Assembly: GCA_037039685.1 (NCBI GenBank) | Contig: JAWNGF010000003.1 | Span: 1,302,001 to 1,366,000, forward strand | Reading direction: 5' to 3' | Length of the DNA: 64,000 nucleotides | Origin: Ceratobasidium sp. AG-K | Lineage: Eukaryota > Basidiomycota > Agaricomycetes > Cantharellales > Ceratobasidiaceae | Shown here: positions 10,914-23,407 of the stretch, one piece after another | Layout: each line of letters opens with the position of its first letter | Numbering within the stretch: the stretch's first letter is position 1 | Notes under the pieces: model-generated | What the model saw: only the letters and a program-made list of their open reading frames with translations | Databases searched by the model: none | Told to the model about the DNA's origin: nothing | Translations under genes and position numbers: made by a program

Positions 10914-12269
10914 ATGACTGACTCGACTCAACCGCCGGAACACGATATTGCAGAAACCAATATCGCTCTGTGGGGCAGTGACGTACGTCATTTATTTCGC
11001 TGCTCTTCGACGGCCCTCTCCTCGAACATCAACGGAGTTTGTAATTAACTGTAGATTGTAGGTACACAACCGCGTACGAGAGCACGCCGGGGACAAGGAG
11101 GGTGCCTGGGATGGAGTCGGTCAAGAGGAAGGTCTTTGGATATGGCGAATTGAAGATTTTAAAGTCGTTCGATGGCCCGAGGATCGGAAAGGCCAGTTCT
11201 ATGATGGAGACTCATACATCATTTTACATGTAAGTAAAATAGGCTAGTACGTAAAACACTACAAATCCTAGGTTATATTCAACATCATCTTAAACAGACG
11301 TACAAGAAAAGCCCTGATGTTGAGGCTCTATCCCACGATTTACACTTCTGGCTTGGCTCGCAAACGAGTTTAGACGAAGCTGGGACAGCTGCCTATAAAA
11401 CAGTTGAGCTTGATGACCGTAAGCGTACCAAGAACTCAGCTATTACCCCCTTGACTAAAATTGGCTCGTAGACCTAGGGGGGACTCCTACACAATATCGT
11501 GAATGCCAGTATTTCGAGTCGCGCCGCTTCCAATCCTACTTTTCCGACGGCTTGCGCATCTTGTCCGGTGGCGTACGTACTGGGTTTAACCATCCAGAGG
11601 CAGGAGCTCCCCGCCCCCCCAAACTTTACCAGATCTCTGCCAATTCGGTAACCGAAGTCCATCTGCCCGTCAAGTATCTGGAAGAAGGAGATGTATACGT
11701 CTTCGAACCTGGAGGAGAGGCCGACGCTCCGCCTTCCGTTATGCAATACAACGCCAAAGGATCAACCGGTAAGGAGAAGTTCAAGGCTATTACGGTCGCA
11801 AAAGAACTGGCAGGCGACCTTGGAGAGGTTCAGGTGTATGGTAAGTCGCACAATCAAGAGGGCAGCATCTACTACATAAACATGACGTGGAATAGACGGT
11901 GACGCTGTGGTCCCGTTCTTCCGTGCATTGGGTCTTCCCTATCCTCCAGATGCCCCAGATCGTGGAAAAAGTAGCCCTAGCGAGATCGCGCTGCTTCGAG
12001 TGGTACCCTCATCAACTCCCTCATACGAGCCAGTTCCTTCTACCACCCGTGAGGCCCTCGATCCGGCTGATATTTTCCTGCTCGCCTCTCCAAAGGGTAT
12101 CTACGTCTGGACGGGTTCAAAGGCCTCCAACGAAGAGAAACGCTCAGCCATGGCAGCCGCTCAGCAGTTTATTGTCGAAAAGGGTTTACGGCCAGAGACC
12201 AGTATCGCACGTGTGGTTGAAGGAAACGAAACGGACGCTTTTTGGAGTGCATTTGACACTGAACAGTGA
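10914..12269 (+). CDS. Gelsolin-repeat actin-binding protein (severin/fragmin/CapG type)
   Basis: Five exons (10914-10982, 11062-11229, 11298-11418, 11472-11840, 11896-12269) encode 366 residues. Three gelsolin-like repeats can be followed: GLWIWRIEDFKVVRW...GDSYIILH, FWLGSQTSLDEAGTAAYKTVELDD (the conserved Glu/Asp calcium-site region), then EVHLPVKYLEEGDVYVFE, and a third with DPADIFLLASPKGIYVWTG. Known function of three-repeat members is calcium-dependent severing or capping of actin filaments in the cytoplasm. The length fits severin/fragmin rather than six-repeat gelsolin. It is divergent from the transposase remnant, whose start lies 194 bp upstream. Confidence 0.88.
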
Positions 12270-12655
12270 TTTGTTGACAATCTTGGTACTTTCAAGCAAC
12301 AATTTTGAATAAATGATATGGAATACAACGATAGCCGTCACTGTCTCTCATAAGTGGATAGAATGTATGCGTGTCCGTGGGGTGTAATAAACTGCCAACT
12401 AGACAAGAAAACTGGTAAACGAGTGCAGGTGGATCGAGATATGATACAGAAGCATGAATAACAGAGAATAAATGATGGAACACAGATGTGGCGATAGCGA
12501 TGGTGGAGGATGAGATAACAAAACAACGAAAGTGAGGGTTACACAGCAGAGGGAACAACAAATAATCAAAGCAATACAAAGCTATAGGGAAACAAGATCA
12601 TGCTACTGCCGCCAGGGCGAGTACAGGGTATATCAGAACACAATTCCACGAAGGC
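12270..12655. other. Convergent intergenic region
   Basis: This 386-bp gap separates the stops of the gelsolin and homeodomain genes. It is AT-rich, with AATAAA-like strings such as AATAAATGATAT near 12307, and most likely holds both 3' UTRs. Confidence 0.4.
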
Positions 12656-13376
12656 TTAGTAAGAGCACTGGCAAGAGAGTCCAACAAGGATCTCGCAGGC
12701 CTCGTAGACCTCGAGCTCGGCATTGGCTACCTCGAGCAAAGCGTCGAATCGGGAGATGGAAGCTGATTGCAAGTTTGTTAGCACGTGGGCTGTATTCAAT
12801 CCGCATCAGACTTACCAGGCTCGGGGGGAGGGGTATAAGATACAGAGCTGGAAGTCGACCGAGCAGGGCTTCCGGAACTGGACCTCGAAGCACTGCTCAG
12901 ACTCGGGACTGGGCTCGCAGACTTGTCTGAACCCGATGAGTTAGTGGCTGACTCCCGGGCGACCCTCTCGGCTGCGGTTTCGCGGTACTTGCTCCACACT
13001 AGAGCGGATATCTCCTTGTCGGTGAGAGGACGTCCGCGCCGAGCCTCTTCCTTGGCAATGTTCTGACGGCGGTTGCTGAACCAGACGGCGATTTGCTTGC
13101 GGCAGCTGTGGCGTTGTGCGATTAGCCAATAAACTTGAGAGAAGAGGGTAATTAAACTTACCGATCAAGGCTTTGAGCGAGCTCATCAATGCGCCCCGCG
13201 CCGGGAGTCGGGCCACAAGTTTCCCAGACGTGCATAAGCTGAAGATACTCGTCCCGGGTTATATGCACACGAGCATTGGCTTCAACACGTTTAGGGAGTG
13301 CACCACGACTCTTGCCATATGGCTTATCAACGGTATGCGAAGCACGTTTGACAAGAGGCACAGAGGAACGAGGCAT
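12656..13376 (-). CDS. Small homeodomain protein
   Basis: Three exons (13376-13162, 13105-12816, 12762-12656) encode 203 residues. A homeodomain lies at about residues 30-95; helix 3 reads KQIAVWFSNRRQNIAKEEA, with the invariant W-F-N-R of DNA-binding homeodomains, and helices 1-2 are ITRDEYLQLMHVWETCG and AGRIDELAQSL. A Ser/Pro-rich linker follows (SSGSDKSASPVPSLSSASR) and then a short acidic helix (FDALLEVANAELEVYEACEI). Expected role: nuclear transcription factor. It does not look like the larger HD1/HD2 mating-type proteins, and no partner HD gene is adjacent. Introns use GTAAGT donors. The last exon is short, and a spliced extension cannot be ruled out. Confidence 0.8.
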
Positions 13377-14603
13377 ATCGACAAGTGGATAGGTTCAGTC
13401 TGAATATGATAGCAAGGTCTGATCGAGTTAATGAACGTGGACGTCCAGCGGGGCAGTACTTTATAGATCCCAAGCAAGCAGAAACCAACAGAATTATGCG
13501 TGCGCTCACAGGCACATATGGCGGTTGGGCCCAAATCATAGTGCGAGGTAAATAAGAATGAAGCGGGTCTAGTGTTGGGAACAAAGACATCGGGGCCACG
13601 TGGGAGTGGGGGCTTGTTCCGGACAGAGAGATTGGGCCATGGAGGATTGTTGTGCGGCTAGCTTTCAGATTCGACTCACTCGGCTGGCCCATTCGACGAC
13701 ATGGGCGCCTGTGTCGGTTGTCGCGGGTAGGGCCGAGGTCGTACGGGTCGGCGCGGTCGAGAACGCGGAAGAAGCCCCAACTCTAACGTCTGTTCCTCTG
13801 TGTGTCTATTCCACGGGGCATATCGCGGAACTGTAAGTTTGCATACTTGGCGAATTGAGTGGCCAAACCAAACAATGAGCGCATCGCGCATTATGGCGGA
13901 GCTCGGATCTAAATGAGCAGTGCAATATGCCCAAGTTACTCCGAATGTCAGTTAGGAGAGTCTTCAGGTATTCTACCGAGTTCGGTATTCGGCCAAACTT
14001 TGCATCGAGCAACACGAGCAGGTGAAAAAGAATACCGTTGTTGACATGATGGTCGTCGCATACAGATCGCGCCACCACTAATTTGTAATGTGCTGCCGAT
14101 CGCAAACAACCGTCGACTCAGTGCTCTGATATAACAGTGCAATTCTGAAAATCTATTGGGAATCGTAGACATACACCGGAAAAGCGACCAAGATGAAAAA
14201 GAGTGAATAGGTTTGAGGATCTAGACGTCAAGAGCAAATTCCGAGGTGATCTTGAGGAAATACGAACGCGTGTAAGGGGGATAGATAGATTGGAATGCCA
14301 GTGAAGCAAGAACAAGGCAGGAAAGCAGATTCACAAGAAAAGAGTTCAAGAAATATACAGAGCATGCGGTCCACATCATTTCTATGCTTCACGGTGCGTT
14401 GTAAGAGAGAGTGAACAGGAGTGGATTGAGGATAAGCGGTATAAAAGGGTAAGTAGGATTTATGTCGACGCGTGAGATAGGAATGCATGGCCGTACACAG
14501 GTAAAAATAAGAAAAATTTGTAGAAGAAAGTCTTTGCAGATACGTGAAGGGTTCGAGGAAATGCAACACGGTCATTCCATCCCAATGCAACTCGTCTACA
14601 GGC
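13377..14603. other. 1.2-kb intergenic region
   Basis: This lies upstream of the homeodomain gene and downstream of the Cys-rich membrane protein gene, both on the minus strand. ORFs here are short and have no recognisable domains or coherent exon chain. It probably contains the homeodomain gene's promoter and the neighbour's 3' UTR; no repeat or RNA gene was found. Confidence 0.4.
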
Positions 14604-16266
14604 TCATCGCCTGCCCCCAATGCTCAAGCCACCTTTGCGCCTCTTGTTGTGGCTATTCTCTCTCTCCGTAACCAAGGCTTCCATGCTCATCGCCTCGTCC
14701 GGTGCATCCTGTCCGTCCTCGCTTCTCAGCGAATTGCGTAAACCACTTCCTCCTTTACCGCCGGCGTACCCTGCATGTGTGACAAACCCAGCGTGACTAT
14801 CTTCGCTGGCCAGGCCCACGTCCTTTCCCGACGCGAAGCTGCTGTGCCTTGAAGGGGAGTTGCTACCCGAGCCAGACTGATTTTGGCCATTGTAAGGAAG
14901 AGACAACAGCGAAGCTTGAGCAGTTTCCCGCATTTGCAAGATGTTTTGACGAAGGGCGGCCTGATGATCGAAAACATCAAAATTACCATTACAGCAGACG
15001 ATCAGTGGTAAATCCTAGCGATAAAGACTTTTTACGAACCTGTTCTCTCCAGTATTGCTCTCTTTGTTGACGCATCTCGTCACGAGCCTTGCGGTGGAAC
15101 ATAAACAACGTGCCGACGGTCAAAAGCATGCCTGAAAAACAGTCAGCTACAGTCCTTTAGAAATGAAATCGCAAACACACCTCCAACAATTGCTATTCCA
15201 ACGACCACATAAACCCACACGCCGAGTTTGCGTGGGGCATCAGTAGAAACACCACAAGTCAAGTTATCGAGGCAGTTCCCGGAGGTACATCTATGATACC
15301 CATTAGAATAGATCTAATAATGGACAACGGTCACTCACTCCTTATCAGCAGTGCAAGCGGCCCCAATGTCTTGTGTGGCGATGCAGATCTTCTGAGCGGC
15401 GTCGCAGTACAAGCCCGTCCGGCAGTTGCCCCTGGAATCATGGAAACCAAGTTAGTTCGGGCAGGGTCTTCGGGGAACAAAAGTGGGCGGACCTTGAGAC
15501 AATATTGATGAATTCGCCGGCGGTGGAATAGGCAATGTAGGCTGTGTTTTCGACAACGCACGCCTGGCCGACGGTGACGTTTGCCCACCTGCAATAGAGG
15601 TTAAAAACGAGGCGTTGGAGCCGAAAACGAGCCGAAAACGTACATGCACGTGTAGTTCAGGCAAATGGCACCTCGGTGATTATCCCTTGTTGCGAGCGAT
15701 GTGTCGGGCGCTGGCTGGCACTCGTCTGATCGGGCATAGCTTAGCACACGCCCGAGCGTCAAGCGCAGAAGAACATACCGTCACGGTTTAGTTGGCACGC
15801 GGACCCAACAGGCAACCAGTCTTGGCAAGCATCCTCTTCATCCGGGCCTAGTCGTGCAGTCAGTAAAAGTCCACTAGCTCACACAAAGTTACCCACAAAA
15901 CTTGCCCGAAGGGCACATATCAGGAAGCTTTTTAAATTCAGTGTCACCATATCCAACTAGCCAAGAATTGTCAACATTTTAGCCTTGGAATAGACCTTTG
16001 ATGCACATACAGGGAAACCTAAGCGGGAGTATTTAGCATCCACAACGCGTGAAAAGTCTACAAGCTACTTACTCGTCTTTGCGGCATGTTTTCTTCTGGC
16101 AAGTGCCACCTGAACTGCAGAAGGTGGTGGGATCGCAGTCGGTGTTGAGTTGGTAGGAGCCGGGGGTAAGGTATGTGTTGGATTGGCTGCATCCTTGCCC
16201 CTCGGTGGCAGTTCCAGCAAGGACCGAGGTCGCGCCCAGTACGAGGGCAAGAACAGACACGAGCAT
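14604..16266 (-). CDS. Cys-rich type I membrane protein
   Basis: A signal peptide (MLVSVLALVLGATSVLA) opens a many-exon gene. The ectodomain has repeated Cys pairs (DCDPTTFC, GGTCQKKTC, MCPSGKFCPDEEDACQ, SACQLNRD, GNCRTGLYCD, ECTSGNCLDN). A single membrane helix follows (VWVYVVVGIAIVGGMLLTVG), then a cytoplasmic helix RKARDEMRQQREQYWREQ and a Ser/Gly-rich tail ending LSIGGRR. Exon 2 is only 8 nt (16018-16011, plus strand AGGGAAAC) between two canonical introns of about 54 nt; it joins CRKDE to FPFGYGD. A GTGGGT donor at 15896 restores KFCPDEE. I recall similar proteins from other basidiomycetes but no assigned function; a wall- or surface-sensing role is a guess. Confidence 0.75.
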
Positions 16267-16657
16267 CGTGGTTGGGGGGAACGGTTGAAAAAGGGGTGGT
16301 TACGAGAGCGTTAAGAGGGGCTCTGTTGGGCGTGTAATCCGGCGTCTACCGCGTAATCTCTCGACGTCGGCGAGGGCAGAGAAAAGAGTGGAAGTGCGAA
16401 GGCAAAGGTGCTTGGTCGCTGTGGTAGAAAACGAGAAACTCGGCCGTTGTTCGCGATCTTGGCTCGACAGCTGGACCCTGGCCTTTACTGTACCCGTATT
16501 ACTAATTACTGGAAACCTCCGGGATTGACTGCGGAGTGACGGAAATGATGTCATGCCAGCTAGATTCCAGGCCGACAGCCGCTCTATTGATCGCTAACGC
16601 GTGTTCATCGCGGCTAAGGAAACAAGCGCTCTCGGGCAGAATGCATTGAAACTATAA

Positions 16658-18372
16658 CTACGAACAGCCAGGGCATACATGCAAGCTCTCGTGGATAAAT
16701 ACGTCGCACTCGTCGCAAAAATCGTTCTTGCACTTCGGGCACCGGTACCTCCCCAAAACACTGATCCCATCATTCGTGCCCGGAGGAACCGAATGAGACG
16801 GGTCTGTGCGAAATGCATTAGTGCAGCCCTGACACGTCGCGGCAGGTCTCTCTTCGGTCGCCACCTCATTGCTGAAATGATTGAATTAACCGTCATCGAT
16901 CAGAGCTCCTTATATGTAAAGATAGGACTTACATGGCTTGATAGGCAGCGACAGGGAATAAATGGTGATAGCTTCGTGCCAAGTGCGGAGATGACACCAC
17001 CATCAGCCCGCATACGTCGCAATCCGTCGGTACTTCACACAGTTTGCCCGAGCAGCGTGGGCATAGAAATCCTTCAGCTCGCATTCGGCTCGGATGGCAC
17101 ACGCACAATGTCGGGGTACTTGTGGGCGGCAATCGCGTCGGGAATCCCATCAGCATGAGGTCAGCACTCGGATTGAGCGGGGCGGTCTTGGCAGTCTGGC
17201 TCGACGGAAGGCTGTCATTTCCTGCGGTCCGTGCGGCGCGATGCGCGGGAGGAGGAATATGCTCAAACAGCAAGTCTTTGAAATGGCCCTCGTTCATCGC
17301 CACCCCGAACTTGCCTGCAGAGCTTGTTTGATTCGTTCCTTAACGTACGCAATTGAACCATGGACTCGCCTTCGGTTTTTTCACAGAGTTCCTTGCAAAT
17401 CTTCATCTCCGCGGCCAAGGCTACCAAGGATATCCTAATTTTATCCTTGATGCAGCTGTCCAGGGTTTCGTATATGTCCCCAGGGTCGCATGTCGTGAGC
17501 GAGCCAAAAATGATGACAATTTCACGCGATGAATGTGTTGGCAAATGACTGTTAAATCCGTCAGTCCGGCTAGACTTGAATATGCTGCACACAAATGGAC
17601 GCACGTGCCTCATCCCAGCCCGAGCGACTTCAATCGCGTTTTGCAAACTCGGCTCCCCCGCAGGCTCCAGCTTTCGCTTGTCCGCAATAGCCCTCAAAAT
17701 GTCGTGCGGATTACCTGAGAATGTTCAATAATCAGTCTGAACACAACGCTTGCAGACTCACCGGTCATCTCGACCACCCTTTCACCAATCCCAGCGCGCA
17801 TTCCAACAACTCCAATCTGACCCAACGGATTCTGTTCGCACCATTCGACCACAAAAGCCCTTGCGCAATCCAATGCCAACTCGAAACGCGTCGGGCGAAG
17901 GTCTCGATCCGCCATGGCAGCCGACAAATCAATCAATAACACCAAGTGTCGGATGATCGCTCGCCGAATGGCTGAAGACGGGCCTAGAAGTCTACAAAAT
18001 GCCAAGTTTACACGATTGGCAAGTAGAGCACCTAGTATGGCTACATACCTCTTCCTACGCTTCCTCGCGATCAAATCCTCCACCGAATGTGACAAAATCC
18101 CTCCCTCATCCTCTTGCACCTGGTCCCACGACCGCACGTAATTTGCCTCCCACGCGTAGCCACCCTATAATTACCGGTCCGTCAATACTTTCGTCCAAGG
18201 CCCGGAAAATACAAAAACGTACGTCTTTCCCCTTCTTCTCCTTCTCCTTTCCCTTGCCTTTTCCTTTTCCTTTGTCTTCTGCTTGATTGTCTTTTTCGGT
18301 ATATTCAATGTCCGAGTCTCCCTCGATCATTTCCGCATCGGACTCGGAGGAATTCCCGCCCCGAGGTGCCAT
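16658..18372 (-). CDS. SSL1: TFIIH core subunit SSL1 (p44/GTF2H2)
   Basis: Seven exons (18372-18223, 18164-18049, 17991-17762, 17714-17609, 17548-17370, 17314-16933, 16871-16658) give 458 residues. After an acidic/Lys-rich start comes the Ssl1 von Willebrand-like domain ([55 protein letters not shown]), then [15 protein letters not shown], a C4 zinc finger ([22 protein letters not shown]) and a C-terminal RING-like finger ([24 protein letters not shown]). Known role: TFIIH core, binding and stimulating the XPD/Rad3 helicase in transcription initiation and nucleotide excision repair. Two introns appear to have GC donors: 17608-17549 (GCACGT) joining [11 protein letters not shown], and 17369-17315 (GCGAGT) joining [13 protein letters not shown]. 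Confidence 0.95.
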
Positions 18373-20250
18373 GGTGACTTGAATGTGAGCGAGGTGTGGC
18401 AACTGGCAAAGGTGAGCGCGTGATGAGCGAGTTGTCACGTGGTCGGACGCGCGCTTGGTGATTTGGTTGAAAAAAATCAAACTCGGCTTGGGGCTCACGC
18501 GAATACGGAAGAGCCAAGCGGCGTACGACCACTAGTTGCTGATGCTACAATATGACACTTTGGACGATTTTGAGCAAATTAACTAGTTGAAATACCTACC
18601 TCATCCTTATTCGGCGCCATGGTTGGGCTGTATGCGCGTGCGGTACTTACGGTAAAGCAACAAACTCACCCGTGAGCAGCTCGGAGAAGTACTAAGTCTT
18701 CTTAGATCGAGCAACAAAACACACACTTATTACCCTTATCAATTGAACCGCTTGGCTAAACATTGATTCAAATTTACAAGCTCGATCGGCAGGAAATGAG
18801 CGCATGCAGAGTCTTGCCGTGATAACCAGACAGCCCCGGGATACGAGCAAAATCCTTGCGTAAAACCATCGCCCGTCGTACCCCTAAGCCCTTCTGTTCA
18901 TTAGTGCAGCGTGAAATGACGTGCGTGCCGTAACCAACCATGCCCAGATAGAATTTGTAGATATGACGAAATCGCCAGTGTCCCCCTGAGTGAATAATTA
19001 ATTGCGGTAAATTAATATATATGCGTCGGTTGATGCCTTACATGATTGCTTTGAGCTTACGAAAGCACATTAGGGCTGCATAAAAGGGAGACTTATGCGT
19101 CATGTTTTACGATTCAATCACGTCTGTCTTAAAATCGGGCAACGGATGCATTTAGAGCTAGCTCTATCATACAAACAAGTTCGGATTGGAGCTACAAGCA
19201 CCCTCAAATAAAGTTAATTGATCATTGAGGTGAGCCTCACGTATCTAGTCCAACAACGATTGTCGGGAGCCATTCGTATTACCAGTATGATGGCATTGTA
19301 CCTGTGCGAAAAATGGTATCTTGGTTTGAGCCACTCATTCTTAGGCTTAGTACTCCAGCCGCTATAAACCAAGAGATACCAAATATTGAAACGTGGTGGT
19401 GTCTGGCACGTAAACTGATTGTTCGCATGCAAAGGCGACCTAGACCTCGGAGGGATCAGTCTCGAATGGGGTCAAACACGTGATCATGCAATAGTGGGGT
19501 TTGACGCCAACAGCTGTTGTCGGAAGATCCGCGTGCGACTGACTCGGTGGATTATCGCTGCCATGCTACTCCTCGCGTAACATCACGACTTCTGAAGCGT
19601 ATATCGTTATTACTTCCTATTGGCTACTAAGAGCTAGGCACCAATGTCCCACCTATTGATTTCTCTGGCCATCGCCCACTGCTCCATCACTGTGCCTCGT
19701 TAGCATATTATACGCTCAAGTCAGCTGCCCTCGATTGATTTGGGGGCCACTGTTGAATGTCATATGCTGTCTAAGGCCAGGAACTAGTAATGGCGCCAGC
19801 AACCGCGACCTGAGACTTGACCCACTCCAGTAGCAGGCCTTCAGGCCCGTTCCCTTTCGGATACTTGGTAGTGATATGGCCGACCGACCGGCTGCGACTG
19901 TTCGGTAAAATAACGGCTTTGGTCACTATGAATTGTATACCTTCTGACCATGACGCGACTCCCCGAGGAATGTCCATTGAAGGAATGGTAAAATCTCATT
20001 ATGCTTCCCCACATCGTTTACGACCCGTTCGCCCTTGGCTAGGTCCGATGACTGCGTTCCATCGCGCCTCATTAATTGCGAGTAAGGCTGTGATTAGCTA
20101 GGACGACATGGCGTCTTGTTAGAGATGGTCTTGGCGTCGGTCCGATATTTCCAGCCTTGTCATCGTGTTGCAACAATCATTCGTCGTTCGCAGGCTTTAA
20201 AACGAAGTCGAATTTGTTCTGGTCAAGCAAACCCCCGGAACATTTTCACT
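18373..20250. other. 1.9-kb intergenic region
   Basis: It lies between the divergent SSL1 and first mannanase genes. ORFs are short and show no domains. A TTTAAAA string about 55 bp before the mannanase ATG could be a core promoter element. No RNA gene, repeat or transposon signature was recognised. Confidence 0.4.
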
Positions 20251-22643
20251 ATGAAGTACGCTCTGACCGCCGCCGCCCTTGCAGCAACAGTTGGCTCTGT
20301 TGCTGCTGTCGTCGAGTATGGCCAGTGTGGTGGGATTAACCACACTGGTAGCACCACCTGTGATTCTGGTCTAACTTGTGTTTACGTCAACGATTGTAGG
20401 TCAATAGTATCAACGCCTGTTGCAAGCATTCTAACGTGAGCGTACAGGGTATTCCCAGTGCTTGAAGAGCACAACTACTGCGAGCGCCACAACTACCAGC
20501 CGCGTAACGAGCGGCGTAGTTACCTCAACTACCAGCCGTATTACGACGTCGTCCACCATCACCTCCACAGCCCCAGCTCCCACCGGCTGGGTTAAGACGT
20601 CTGGCCAGAAGTTTACGCTCAACGGCTCGACTTTCACTGCCGTCGGGGTGAGTGATGCCAGAGTCTGATTCTTTGGTGGCTGGGTTTCTAATAGTTCCTG
20701 TGAGATCAGTCTAATGCGTACTGGATCCCTCAACTTTCGAACTCGGCGGATATCACAACAGCATTTAAAGACCTCAAGAACGCGTGAGTGACTTGAAGTT
20801 CGAGTCACTTTTAAACATTCTAACATGGCCCTTTCCCATCAGTGGATTCACTACCCTGCGTACGTGGGGATTCAACGAGGTCACCAGCCCCAGCGGCACC
20901 TACTACCAGATCTGGTCCGGCTCGACCGCGACGTTGAACACGGGTGCTAGCGGCCTTGGGAAGTTTGGTAGGGTTTGATTCAGCATCCCGGGGGGTTGTT
21001 GGCTGATAGGAACTTCTTTGCATAGACGAAGTTGTTGCGGCTGCCAAGGCGTAGGTTCTAGGACTCGCATGTGAGAGGAGGTACTCACTCTCCGTTTAGC
21101 GCTGGCATTCGTTTGATTGTTGCTTTGACCAACAACTGGTCGGGTAAGTGCCCTCTGCGAGTATCGTGGCGTTAGACATGCTAAAACGTTCCTTATAGAC
21201 TATGGAGGAATGGGTATGCCTGTTTGTTCTCGGTATATGCGCGCTTCTGATCTTCTGGCTCAGACGTTTACGTTAAGCAAATCAAAAACTCTGCCAATCA
21301 TGATCTTTTCTACACCGGTCAGTCGACTCGCGGCCAGTTATCCATAGGTTATGGCGGCTCTAACTGGTAGTTCTCCTCGAGTAGACGCGGATGTCAAGGC
21401 AGCTTTCAAGAAGTATATCGATGGCTTTGTCGGGCGCTACAAGAATGAGCCGACTATCATGGCATGGTATGGTGCTTTTTCCTAGTAATTACGAAACACG
21501 CCGACGCAAGTTCTACTAGGGAGTTGGCCAACGAGCCCCGCTGCCGAGGAAGCACTGGTACAACCAGTGGCACCTGCACTCCCGCGGTCAGTTGATCCTG
21601 TCATCTATTCTATGAAAGTCGCCCTGACATAGGTGTGTTTTACCAACATAGACCATTACTGCTTGGGCAAGTAAGTCAGGGCCGAGTCTACCTCGAGTGT
21701 AATAAAGACTGACCAAAAATGAAGCCGAGTTCTCTCAGTACATCAAATCCATCTCTCCGTGAGTCTGCTCATAATGCTTTGCTTAATAAAAGTCCACTGA
21801 ACTGTCTCTCGCAGTAACCACCTTGTTGCGCTCGGCGACGAAGGATTCTACAACCAACGTATGTATGCCCTTTCGAGGTTTCGACATGAATCTCACGCAG
21901 TATGCAGCCAATGGGCCCAACTATCCTTACCAGGGCGGTGAAGGTATTGACTTTGATGTCAACTTGAGTAAGTTACGACTCTACGTTGTAACGAGAGAAA
22001 CTAAATTTCCCAGAAATCCCGTCCCTCGACTTTGGTACTGCTCACATGTATCCGGAACACTGGGGACAAAGCGCAAATGCGACGCTGTGGGGTGTCCAAT
22101 GGATTAGGGGTATGTAATGATAGTTATTTAAAACAGTTCCAACTAACGGCCGGGTTACTTAGATCACGCAGCCTCCCAAAAGGCAGCAAACAAGGTAATC
22201 TCGGATATAATCGACTGCGTCTGGGAATCAACCTAACATATTGCCTCGTTTAGCCTGTTATCCTCGAAGAATTTGGCCTCACCGGAGATGGGACCCGAAT
22301 TGTATGTGGTCCACGTATAACATCAGATCGCATAATTGATTCACGCCTCTCCTTAATAGCCTACCTACACCCAGTGGTACGACGCCATCGTGTCCAGTGG
22401 ACTTGCTGGAGACCTCATCTGGTACGCCTATATATTCCCGAACAACGTGGCGTCACTAACCCAGTGTCTAGGCAAGCTGGAAGCCAGCTCTCGTACGGGC
22501 CCGCACACGACGATGGTTACACCGTCTATCCGGGAGAGGTATGGTGTAGATCCATTCTAATATGGTTGTTTACTAACAATCCACGATAGGCAGAATACAC
22601 CCTTCAGACGGAATGGGCTGCCAAGCTCAAGGCTCGCGGATAG
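20251..22643 (+). CDS. Secreted endo-1,4-beta-mannanase, CBM1-GH5 (copy 1)
   Basis: Signal peptide MKYALTAAALAATVGSVA, then a CBM1 cellulose-binding module (EYGQCGGINHTGSTTC...NDWYSQCL; the W is made across intron 1), a Thr/Ser linker, and a GH5 catalytic domain of the mannanase type. Key sites: acid/base Glu in WELANEPRC, nucleophile Glu in VILEEFG, and the conserved FTTLRTWGFNEV, NGPNYPYQGGEG and GTAHMYPEHWGQ blocks. More than ten short introns, including a 15-nt exon at 21199-21213 (DYGGM). Known reaction: random hydrolysis of beta-1,4-mannosyl links in galactomannan or glucomannan outside the cell. Its tandem paralogue starts 765 bp downstream with the same domain order and intron phases, so this is a local duplication. 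Confidence 0.93.
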
Positions 22644-23407
22644 GAGCCAGGTCCATGGTTTTTCCCGGTGTATATACATGGCGTTTCACTTTCCTAGCTC
22701 AAATACATCTTTTCAACTCTTAACCCAACCAAGTCAGCGTGCTTGGCGGCCGCTCCTCGTAATGATTGATTCTAGGACCATACCCATAACTAAGATCAAT
22801 ATCCTAGCTATGCGATACTGCATACCTGATGAGGATGGTGGGGGCCGATGACCTTGAAATCATGAGGAATTTATACCGGGACGATGTTATTCAGGCTGTC
22901 GTTGGCAATCTGTGTTGAACACGCGCGATCCCATTATGCGGCTTGGGTTGCGACAACTGCCCGAGTATCTGCTTCACTACGCTCCAATTAGGCCTGAGAG
23001 ACCTGCAATAAAGCTATTAGCGTCGACCGGGAACCCAAGTCTGCGCATGTATCAACGTGGGCGGTGAAATTACGGAGGGAACAAGAAATGGCGAGAGCCT
23101 ACTTAGACAATTAGATGGCTCGTTAACACTATTTCGGCATCCGCGCTATTAAAAGCACTACCATTCTCGCCAAGAATGTGATCACGCGATACGGAAGTGA
23201 TCTGTTCGCTGCTAAGCCAGCAAGTGCCATTAACTGCGGATTCCCACTCACTCCGGCACGCTAGCTCATTGGGGAATTGGTTGGTCCTTTGACCTGGGCA
23301 CTTTACATTTGAGGTTGCGAACTGGGCGAGGATGCCCGTCAAGCAGTATATGATTAGAGTCATAGAGGTGCAGCTCAATGCATGAGTCTCTATCTAAATC
23401 TCACGCT
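22644..23407. other. Intergenic between the mannanase paralogues
   Basis: This 764-bp gap holds the 3' flank of copy 1 and the promoter of copy 2. No ORF or element was supported. An in-frame ATG at 23378 would add ten residues before the copy-2 signal peptide. Confidence 0.35.

Noticed and set aside
10720..10991. Extension of the transposase ORF to an ATG at 10991.
   Set aside because: It would overlap the start of the gelsolin gene, and an internal ATG at 10719 plus a 55-nt intron gives the expected family N-terminus.
15887..15957. A further GC-AG intron in the Cys-rich membrane protein gene.
   Set aside because: A GTGGGT donor at 15896 gives the correct phase and restores the conserved Cys in KFCPDEE, so no GC donor is needed.
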